Source: a virus
Virus record (IMG/VR): IMGVR_UViG_3300025655_000086
Coordinates: 1-41,803 of that record
DNA length: 41,803 bases
Strand: one strand, 5' to 3'
The position numbers and the translations under genes were made by a program. Positions within the stretch are counted from its first letter, which is position 1. Every line of letters begins with the position of its first letter. This document shows, in pieces, positions 9,018 to 16,720 of the stretch. The notes below the pieces were generated by a model, which was not told the origin of the DNA, did not search any database, and worked only from the letters and a program-made list of their open reading frames with translations.

Positions 9018-10153
9018 AATAAGTGTAACCTCCATTTAATAGTCAAAGGCACCCCTACCCCTAATGCTGTGTTTGTTGAATTGTTTTCTGTTATATTTTT
9101 AGTAAAATCTTTTCTACAAAATAATTTATATTTTCTAGGATTATTTAAAACATCAAAACTATATGGTGGTGTGTTTCCATTTAATAAAGATTTACTCATA
9201 TCAATTGACCATAAACCCATACTATAAACACCCCCATAATGATTTACTGTATGCATATCTCCTCTCGCAAAAGCTACAGAATATTCTATAATTCCGTTTG
9301 AAGAAAACTCGGAATTTGCCGACATAACTAAACCACTGGCAGGACTACTCATATCATAATTAGGTCCTGGAACTGAAGACATAACCATATTTACAAAACC
9401 AGAAATATCCATAGAACTTACTTCATTAAAATAACCGAAAACCTCACTACCATAATCACCAACAGAAAAACCAGTACTTTGAAAACCGCTAACATAAGTA
9501 TTATGAGGGCTACTGCTTCCGTCAGGAAACGCTCCAAGAAAACTAGCTATTTGTCCATCTAGATATCTTTTTAACAAATCAGTGGTGCCAAAAGAAGATA
9601 ATTCCGGGGTAGATAATCTAATAGAGGAAGCTATACTTTGTGGCATAAAATTTAAATGCTGCCCATTTCCTGGGAAAAAAGAACTAATATCATATTTACT
9701 CTGAAGAGAGTCGTCAAATTTACCGGAAACGCTAGTGTCTGTTTGTAATACGGTTAGTGCAGGATCTGGATAGTTAGGTAATCCAACTTTAGGATAGTAT
9801 GGAGGAGTTTGAGTGTAATCTTGATCATTAGCTACTCCAGGAACTACTAAACAATAGTTATTTACAGAATCTTTAGTTTCATTAAAATAAATAAGTGCAA
9901 GTTTTCCAAGTTTATCGTCAGAATAATTGTGACCATTGTTCAAGAATCCATCTTTTCCTGTACTAAAAGATATAGCTTGAATCATATAATTAGAAGCATC
10001 TAAAATAGAAGACGTTGCTTGATCTTCTATACTAGACAATGAAGGCGTTACTGTCATTATATCTGCTAACAGCTCGCCAGCACCGTCTGTAATTAAATTT
10101 GATTCTCTTAATATAAGATCATCGCCTTGCCAAATTTCTACTTCACCTCTCAT
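9014..10153 (-). CDS. Tail adhesin-like protein, extended relative of the shared adaptor module
   Basis: This is a 379-residue protein. Its N-terminus (GEVEIWQGDDLI, then NLITDGAGELLADIM) parallels the start of the adaptor modules encoded by the next two genes (GHLEIYKKYKDG, NIIVSGMGVGLSYL). ISFSTGKDGF occupies the place of IDRFQVGVG, and the C-terminus PLTIKWRLHLL parallels LIFRWTLNF. A large Ser/Gly/Tyr-rich insertion lies between these strands, at about residues 100-330. It is therefore probably a third member of the same family, made into a longer surface protein. It overlaps the 1483-residue gene by TAATG and the next gene by ATGA. The likely role is receptor binding or fibre attachment at the baseplate rim; this is inference from homology and position. 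Confidence 0.55.
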   Translation of the reverse strand: MRGEVEIWQGDDLILRESNLITDGAGELLADIMTVTPSLSSIEDQATSSILDASNYMIQAISFSTGKDGFLNNGHNYSDDKLGKLALIYFNETKDSVNNYCLVVPGVANDQDYTQTPPYYPKVGLPNYPDPALTVLQTDTSVSGKFDDSLQSKYDISSFFPGNGQHLNFMPQSIASSIRLSTPELSSFGTTDLLKRYLDGQIASFLGAFPDGSSSPHNTYVSGFQSTGFSVGDYGSEVFGYFNEVSSMDISGFVNMVMSSVPGPNYDMSSPASGLVMSANSEFSSNGIIEYSVAFARGDMHTVNHYGGVYSMGLWSIDMSKSLLNGNTPPYSFDVLNNPRKYKLFCRKDFTKNITENNSTNTALGVGVPLTIKWRLHLL

Positions 10154-13100
10154 TAGTTATCAAACTCCAAGCTACTGTAATTAGTAATTGTATATTTACC
10201 ATAAGAACCCCATTCAGGGTGTATTCTGTAGTTTAATCTAGAACCACCACTAAGCTCTAAACTTCCAGAAGTTATTGTTGCGTCTCTAGACGCTAAATCT
10301 GTTTGATAAACACCTGCACCTTGTCCAATTAAACCATTATAGAACTTTAAAATATCTCTTATTTGATATTTATCTAAGTATATTTTATCTTCTTTTACAT
10401 ATTTCCTAAAAGGAATTCCACTAGTTTGTAGTCCATGGTCAAATCCTAAAGATGCCTGTTCTCTTTGTGTTAAATCTGTTAAACCAACACTTTCTAATAG
10501 TAAATATTTTTTTGGATCATTATTAGGTATAAAGAAAATTTCAATAATATAATTAGTATCATCGGTGTGAACTAAATCGTTGATAATATATTCATTTTCT
10601 TTTATTGGTATAATATCAGTATATTCAAAATTATTATTTATTGTATAATTTCTAGTATCAAACTCAATTTCAAAATGTTCAAAATAACTATCTAAAATAT
10701 TATTTAATGAAGCATCATTTATTTCTTTTGTTGTAACTTGATTACTATCTACACAGCCTGGCTTATATTCATAATCCGAAGTAAAATTAGTAATAGGTTT
10801 TTTATTTTTAAATTTATATTTTAAGCATTTATCTTTAACAAAATCAATAGAAAGGTCGGATTCATAAGCATATTCCCACTTTTTATTAGGAGTCCATTGC
10901 CAAAACAAACCACTAACAGGTTGTGTGTGTATCCAAACACCCAAAGTACCTCCACCTAATTTTACTCCGTCCTCTTCTCCTACTAAAGCTTTTATATCTA
11001 ACTTAAATTTATGATCTTTTATAAGAAAATTTCTTCTTTCCCCATAAGAGGATAAATCAAACCTTAATCTAGGAAGCCCTCCTAAAGATTTACATTTTAC
11101 AACCGTATTTTCTATCAAAGGATTTTTAATACCGTTAACAGAAGCAGTAGCATCTAGTTTAAATATTCTAAATTGATTACTACTTGGTGCTCCAGAAATA
11201 TCACAAAACTCTACTCCTGAGATAATATTTGGATTTCTAAATTCGGCATTATAAGGATCCCCAGAAACAAAATTTCCTAAAAGAGGTACTACGGTATCAC
11301 CAGCATCACTAGCTATAAATGTTCCATTTCCTGATTCTGAAAAAGCATTTTGTGTGCTTATTCCACTTCCAGTAGAAAGATTATTAGAAATTAAAGATGC
11401 GTATTCTGTACCTCTGGTTTCAAAATTACCATTGTATACCCCTGATCCAAATATATGAGATATTATATTTCCACCACTTTCCTCTAAGTCGTTTAATGAT
11501 AGAGAATGTTTTTGAAAATAATTAGTATAGTCTTTATACATTTTGTGTACATCTCTTCCGAAAGAAAAATTGATGTAATCATCAAATGAATTTAAAACTA
11601 AACCACTAGCTATAGCTTCATTAGCAAAACTTTGAATAGTATTCTTCCAGTAACTATCTTTTGAGTACAGGTTAGAGTATTCAGTAACTGCTTTTATGTG
11701 TTCATTAGCCGCATCATACGCTTTTTTCTCAAACATTGTGTGAATTGTATGGTATATTGGGGGTAGTTCACCTCTGTCTACATATCTGTCTGTTGCAGAT
11801 GGGATATCGCTATTTTTCTCATTAGATCCTAAAGCCCTTAAACCTCTATATGGAAATGTATTACTAGTATCTACTCCAGAAAAAGTTTTATTAGAACTTA
11901 AATCTTCACAAATACCCCAAACTCCTGATGGGTTTATAGGATCTACCACTGGATAAAATTTTCCTGAAGAAGCGACGTAACCTAAAGTAAGCTCCCCTAA
12001 AGAAGATACATGTGAATTTTCTAAAGTTGAAGGGTCAAAAGAGGTGGGAGAATTAAAACCAGTTCTATCATAATAACCAGATCTTGGAAGTAAATATTTA
12101 TAATTTCTTCTTCTTGTGGCTCGCCTAGGAGCTGTTATTATTGATGTTGTAGAAGATAATAGTGAATCATTTATATCGTCCACATCCTCTCTAGAAAAAG
12201 TATTTAAGCCTCCCCTACCATCATTTGTTCCTGGAGATACAGAACCCATATTAACCCCACTAAGTTCAAAGTTTGATAATACAGATCCAGACGTATATCC
12301 TGCAAAAGTTTCTTGTTTATCAAAATTTAAGTAAGGAAATTCAGTGTCCTGAGAGGTGTATGTATCATACGAACTTGCTTCAACTTCTACTAAATTTATT
12401 GCATGTGCTGGTGTAAACTCATTTATAATCTGAGCTGCTTCATACAGAACATACTTTGAATCTCCCTCATATGTGGTTTTTCCAAAATCAAAATCTGTGC
12501 TAGAAAAAGCTAAATGTAAGTGAGATGATTTGCCATTCCAAAGATCTAAAATATTTTTTTGATAATTAGAAAATTTAGAAATTATACTATTAAAATTTGG
12601 AGGAGTTTGTGGTTTTTTAAAAAACATCAAAAAGTCGTTAAAATATGATAAAACAACTTCTGAATCTATAGCATTTTCAAATAAAAAGGTTTCTAATTGA
12701 TCACAAAAATCAGAATCTACAAGAAAACATCTTAGTCTTTTGATTAAAAATTTTATTAGATCTGGAGTTACTACACAGTTTTTATAGTATTTTTGTTCTT
12801 CAAAAGGAGGTAGTGGGTAGTTGTAGTATTTCCTGTAATTGAACAAAAATTCAATATCTCCCTCAAATTTTAGATAAAAACCTGAAGTTTTAACATTAGC
12901 AATATCCCCTAATAAAGTTAATCCTTGATCATCAGGAGTAATTTCTCCCGCTAGATAAACCCCCTCACCAAGAGGACCATAATAAGTAGCCTCTTCAAAA
13001 GCAGCTAATTCATTAAATGCAATAGCTTTCTTTTTTTGGATTTTATAGTCATTACTATTTTTAGGAATCATATAAAAAGGTTTCATTGCAGGATCATTCA

Positions 13101-14604
13101 AAATAGTGTATACCTGAATTTTTTTTCCGTTTGGAGTTAATCCGTAAAATCTAGGTACGGGAAACTCTTGACCTTTGTATATGAATAATTCTGGGAAAGC
13201 TCTATAAATATCTAATATTATTGAGTCTGTAACTATTTTTATATTATTTTCTAAACTAAGCTCATCGTATGTTGTAATTAAATTTTTTAAAGCTTCCTGG
13301 CTTGTCCAAGTTGTTAAATCTTTGAATAGTGGGGATTCGGTAGCTAACGAATACCAAATTAAGTAAGGTATATAAGATTCATAAAGTTCACTTACAGATC
13401 CCGTAACATCAAAAGAAGAATTAACAACCAAAGCGTTTATCGCCTGTTGAATTCCCGCTAAAGTTCCTGATTTTTTGTATAAATCTACAGCTAACCTTAG
13501 TTGATGCCTCCATTTATATGGAGAGTTTCCTCTTAACCTAAAACCTATTAATTCTGCTAAGTATTTTAAATACTCTTCAGGAGCGTTTTCGATATCGTAA
13601 AGTGTATTAATATTTAATACTTCATCATTTACATCAGCGAAATGATATCCTAGTATATTTAAAAATTTCCTATAAGGGCCTTTAGATTTTAAATCATCTA
13701 AAAGTAATCCAGTATTAATATAATCATCAAAAGCGTTTTTTACAAAAAAATCTTGTTCATCCATATAACTTGGAGAATAAATAATTTCATTCCAAGTTTT
13801 TAAACTTTCTAATTTTTGTATTCCGCTTGTGTATGTAGCAACAACCCCATCACTAGAATCTAATACGGCATCCTCTACCCCAGATACAAAATCTCCGGGT
13901 ATTAAAGATAGGTCTTTAAAGACAGAGCAGGTTTCATAGTTTCTCCAAATGTATTCAGTAAAACCATTAATTCCTTCTAAACTTTCTAAGGTTTTTCCTG
14001 TGTAAACATCTAAAAAAGATTGAAAAACATAGCTAGATGGTTCAAATAATAACCCACCATCTGCTGAAGTATTTAAAAAGTAAAACCAACCTAAAGCATC
14101 TATTAAATAATTATGAACACTACTAGCGTTTGAATTTTCTGTTAAGGCTGAGAGAGTTTGAATATTTTCCTCTAAAGAGCCGGGAGAGGTTTCACTTGCT
14201 GGTATTATTTTTGGTAATAATGTTCCAGATAAGTATGAACCGAATTCAGAACTTGTGTCAAAATTTGCTAAAGTAGTACCTAAAGGTAATAATATTTTAG
14301 TTTCTAATAAATAAGGATTAATTTTTGTAAGGCTGTTTTGTTTTACAAAATATTGAGATATCCCGCTTACAGAGTTTAAATTTTTTGTTTGAGAGTTTGG
14401 TATTGAGGATATAGATAAAACTTTAGAAATATTCCCTGCTGCAAGTAAGTGCGTATTTACTATCTTACTTATTGGATTAAGTTCAAAACCACTTAAACTA
14501 GAATCTTCATATTGATAAATATCAGGTGTTATTTTCTCTAACACATCAATATAATTAGATTTAAAGTAAGTATTTTTTTTTGATGTAAATTTATTTTGTC
14601 CCAT
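10153..14604 (-). CDS. Baseplate wedge protein with P2 gpI-like domain (gp7-type position)
   Basis: This is a 1483-residue protein. Residues about 337-392 carry the phage tail protein I pattern: IENAPEEYLKYLAELIGFRL, then WRHQLRLAVDLYKKSGT and an Ala/Gly helix. That pattern is a conserved Pro, an 'LA..lG' helix, an Arg-rich helix and a K-S/R-G-T turn. In contractile tails gpI partners with gpJ in the wedge triplex, and T4 gp7 and gp6 are the corresponding pair. The gene directly follows the gp6/J-type gene, which supports this. The rest of the protein is large and beta-rich and may hold fibre-docking domains. Start and stop overlap both neighbours (TGATG, TAATG). The gpI-like domain is fairly secure; naming the whole protein gp7 is less so. 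Confidence 0.7.
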   Translation of the reverse strand: MGQNKFTSKKNTYFKSNYIDVLEKITPDIYQYEDSSLSGFELNPISKIVNTHLLAAGNISKVLSISSIPNSQTKNLNSVSGISQYFVKQNSLTKINPYLLETKILLPLGTTLANFDTSSEFGSYLSGTLLPKIIPASETSPGSLEENIQTLSALTENSNASSVHNYLIDALGWFYFLNTSADGGLLFEPSSYVFQSFLDVYTGKTLESLEGINGFTEYIWRNYETCSVFKDLSLIPGDFVSGVEDAVLDSSDGVVATYTSGIQKLESLKTWNEIIYSPSYMDEQDFFVKNAFDDYINTGLLLDDLKSKGPYRKFLNILGYHFADVNDEVLNINTLYDIENAPEEYLKYLAELIGFRLRGNSPYKWRHQLRLAVDLYKKSGTLAGIQQAINALVVNSSFDVTGSVSELYESYIPYLIWYSLATESPLFKDLTTWTSQEALKNLITTYDELSLENNIKIVTDSIILDIYRAFPELFIYKGQEFPVPRFYGLTPNGKKIQVYTILNDPAMKPFYMIPKNSNDYKIQKKKAIAFNELAAFEEATYYGPLGEGVYLAGEITPDDQGLTLLGDIANVKTSGFYLKFEGDIEFLFNYRKYYNYPLPPFEEQKYYKNCVVTPDLIKFLIKRLRCFLVDSDFCDQLETFLFENAIDSEVVLSYFNDFLMFFKKPQTPPNFNSIISKFSNYQKNILDLWNGKSSHLHLAFSSTDFDFGKTTYEGDSKYVLYEAAQIINEFTPAHAINLVEVEASSYDTYTSQDTEFPYLNFDKQETFAGYTSGSVLSNFELSGVNMGSVSPGTNDGRGGLNTFSREDVDDINDSLLSSTTSIITAPRRATRRRNYKYLLPRSGYYDRTGFNSPTSFDPSTLENSHVSSLGELTLGYVASSGKFYPVVDPINPSGVWGICEDLSSNKTFSGVDTSNTFPYRGLRALGSNEKNSDIPSATDRYVDRGELPPIYHTIHTMFEKKAYDAANEHIKAVTEYSNLYSKDSYWKNTIQSFANEAIASGLVLNSFDDYINFSFGRDVHKMYKDYTNYFQKHSLSLNDLEESGGNIISHIFGSGVYNGNFETRGTEYASLISNNLSTGSGISTQNAFSESGNGTFIASDAGDTVVPLLGNFVSGDPYNAEFRNPNIISGVEFCDISGAPSSNQFRIFKLDATASVNGIKNPLIENTVVKCKSLGGLPRLRFDLSSYGERRNFLIKDHKFKLDIKALVGEEDGVKLGGGTLGVWIHTQPVSGLFWQWTPNKKWEYAYESDLSIDFVKDKCLKYKFKNKKPITNFTSDYEYKPGCVDSNQVTTKEINDASLNNILDSYFEHFEIEFDTRNYTINNNFEYTDIIPIKENEYIINDLVHTDDTNYIIEIFFIPNNDPKKYLLLESVGLTDLTQREQASLGFDHGLQTSGIPFRKYVKEDKIYLDKYQIRDILKFYNGLIGQGAGVYQTDLASRDATITSGSLELSGGSRLNYRIHPEWGSYGKYTITNYSSLEFDN

Positions 14605-16256
14605 CAGTCTAATAACTCTACAAGAATAACGATGTTATTTAATTGAATAATTTCATTAAAATCTACAGGAACATTCTGATCTAAGTTAGTTATACTAGAA
14701 AACCTAACTTCGTCTACTTCAAAAATTTCTCTGTTTAATTCAGATATATTTAATTCTTGACCAAAATCCCTATTATCAATGCTCATGTAGTTTAAAATTT
14801 TATCTCTAACCTTTATCTTAATTTGTTCTTGGTTTAGTTCTTCTATTTTATCAATTTTTATAGTGGTTATTAAATCTAAAGTTCTAATTAAACCATCAAC
14901 AAGAACCACTTCATCAGTAGCCATCTTCTTTTCATTAATAGCTGTCAATAGTTCAGTTTTAAAATTTGTCGTTGCTTTTTGTAATTGAATATCGGATGCT
15001 TTTTCCAGTATATAAATATCTATAGTATTTGCTGTAGCAAACGCTTTTCTTACTACCGCAGTTGCCTTACCTGCTGTTCCAAAATTACCAATAAAAGTAT
15101 TTGCAAAAGTTGTGTAATCTAATAAAGTAACCAAACGGTCTTGTCTTCTAAAAGTTAGTGGTGCATATTTTTTAGCGTGTTCTAAAGTCTCCGAATTCGA
15201 CCCACCAACACCTTTAGAGGTATTCGTTAATACTCCGGTAGCTGGGTAAGTAGGACCTAGAAGACTTCCATAAGCATCTGAGATATCCTGATTAATACTG
15301 TTTACTGAGATATTTCCTCTGGAGCCTCCCCCAACACGATATAAAACGGTATAACTAGCAGAATTAGAGGGACTTTCTCCTGTAACCCCATCTCCAAAAA
15401 CTATAGTTGCTTTATAAGAATCGTCGTAGATCACTTCAAAAACTTTATCTGTAGCTCCTGAAGCAAAATAAATATTATCTACTTCAGTATATGTACCTCC
15501 TGTATTAAGCTCTGAATCAGTTATAAACACTTGCACACTCTGTTCCGCTACAGGAAACTGTTGAAGTTCTATACTTTTTAAACCTTCTGTTGCGGCAAAA
15601 TCCCCAGACTCTTTTACTAAAGAACCTTCTTGAATAACAAGATTTTCAAAAATAGCTTTGTTTGTTCCCAAACCTTCTGTTTTTGGAATTAATTCTAAAT
15701 TTCCTTGGCTATTTGATAAAGGTTCTATCAACCCATCTATAACCTTATATAAAGTAAAATTTAAAGAACCGCCATCCTCAGCGGATATTGTTTCTATTAT
15801 TCTTGATTGTGCTGGAATTATAACTGTTTGTTCTGAAAATGGTGGGGATCCAGTGGGACCAAATGTACCTACATATCCAGGGTCATTATTAAAATCTAGT
15901 TTAGCTTGAGCAACTGAAGATATAGGCCCACGAAGTCTAACACCTATAAGTTCTAATAATTTTTTAACACTAGATCGTTGTCTTGCTGTAGCTAAAAAAT
16001 TCTCGTTCGCCAACATATCTGCTTTTAAAGAAACTACTGATCCTACATAGGCAGCTAATTCTAAAAACATCATTCCTAAATCTGATTCTACAAAATACTC
16101 ATATTCACCAGGATATACGGCTTTTGCATAATTGATAAGAGAGTTCCTAAAAGATAAGAAATCAGTTCCAGCAAAATTAATTAAATTTGGTTTTTTAAAA
16201 TCAGGAAACTTAACTAGTTTCATAAAATCTGATTCTACTCCTCCAGAAAAACTCAT
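14604..16256 (-). CDS. 6: Baseplate wedge subunit, gp6 / baseplate J family
   Basis: This is a 550-residue protein. Residues 45-110 contain the family hallmark: an SDLGMMFLELAAYVGSVV helix, then LANENFLATARQRSSV and LLELIGVRLRG. Later sections show the expected beta-rich middle (VFGDGVTGESPS near residue 290) and a C-terminal part with LVTLLDYTTFA and LDLITTIKI, typical of gp6/J proteins. In T4, two gp6 copies and one gp7 form each wedge core that carries the iris opening of the baseplate. It lies between the gp25-type and gpI/gp7-type genes, the same order as W-J-I in P2. Its start is four bases inside the end of the gp25 gene. At 550 residues it is somewhat shorter than T4 gp6. Confidence 0.88.
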   Translation of the reverse strand: MSFSGGVESDFMKLVKFPDFKKPNLINFAGTDFLSFRNSLINYAKAVYPGEYEYFVESDLGMMFLELAAYVGSVVSLKADMLANENFLATARQRSSVKKLLELIGVRLRGPISSVAQAKLDFNNDPGYVGTFGPTGSPPFSEQTVIIPAQSRIIETISAEDGGSLNFTLYKVIDGLIEPLSNSQGNLELIPKTEGLGTNKAIFENLVIQEGSLVKESGDFAATEGLKSIELQQFPVAEQSVQVFITDSELNTGGTYTEVDNIYFASGATDKVFEVIYDDSYKATIVFGDGVTGESPSNSASYTVLYRVGGGSRGNISVNSINQDISDAYGSLLGPTYPATGVLTNTSKGVGGSNSETLEHAKKYAPLTFRRQDRLVTLLDYTTFANTFIGNFGTAGKATAVVRKAFATANTIDIYILEKASDIQLQKATTNFKTELLTAINEKKMATDEVVLVDGLIRTLDLITTIKIDKIEELNQEQIKIKVRDKILNYMSIDNRDFGQELNISELNREIFEVDEVRFSSITNLDQNVPVDFNEIIQLNNIVILVELLD

Positions 16257-16720
16257 GATATTTTTACCTCTACATCAAATATACTTAGCTCATCAGAATC
16301 TAACTTCAAACTCAAAACAACTAACAAAGAATTACCTCCTGCTGGCCCCGGTTCTTCTGTAGGAAATACTCCTATTTTTATTAACTGTGCTCCTACAATG
16401 TAATTGTAAAAAGAGTATTTTATTTCTTCTTTTATTTGCTCAAACAAATAAGAGTCTAAGGGTTGAAATAAAAATTTTCTTAAGTTACAACCAAAATTAG
16501 GAAGCATTAAACGCTCGCCTCGTTCAGTTTGTAGTAATTGTTTTACGGCCCCTTTTATTAAATTAATTCCTACTTCTTTTGAAAAAAAACCTCCAACTTT
16601 TTTATTTTTTCCTAAAGGATAATTTAAACCATAAACATAATTTCTAGAATTATTTGGTACTTGGTTTATATATTTTGGTGGAATTTTTCCAAAAATAGTT
16701 ACTGTAGAATTAGCAGCCAT
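16253..16720 (-). CDS. 25: Baseplate wedge subunit gp25 (GPW/gp25 family)
   Basis: This is a 155-residue protein. Its conserved core, about residues 65-100, reads GERLMLPNFGCNLRKFLFQP and then LDSYLFEQIKEEIKYSFYNY. This is the standard gp25/P2 gpW signature (GER.m.P.fG..l...lFep.d). In T4 the protein joins the wedge to the sheath's first ring and helps trigger contraction. An N-terminal extension with Asn, Pro and Tyr precedes the domain. It overlaps gp6 by four bases and abuts the 925-residue gene. Despite an old name of 'gp25-like lysozyme' for the family, no catalytic lysozyme site is visible and its role is structural. Confidence 0.9.
   Translation of the reverse strand: MAANSTVTIFGKIPPKYINQVPNNSRNYVYGLNYPLGKNKKVGGFFSKEVGINLIKGAVKQLLQTERGERLMLPNFGCNLRKFLFQPLDSYLFEQIKEEIKYSFYNYIVGAQLIKIGVFPTEEPGPAGGNSLLVVLSLKLDSDELSIFDVEVKIS

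Noticed and set aside
9018-9035. Longer start for the 717-residue tailspike (ATG at 9035)
   Set aside because: The ATG includes part of the GGAGG site that precedes the ATG at 9017, and the latter overlaps the previous stop in the usual ATGA way.
16253-16720. gp25 as a lysozyme
   Set aside because: The family name is historical; the sequence shows the structural GPW/gp25 core and no catalytic residues of a lysozyme.
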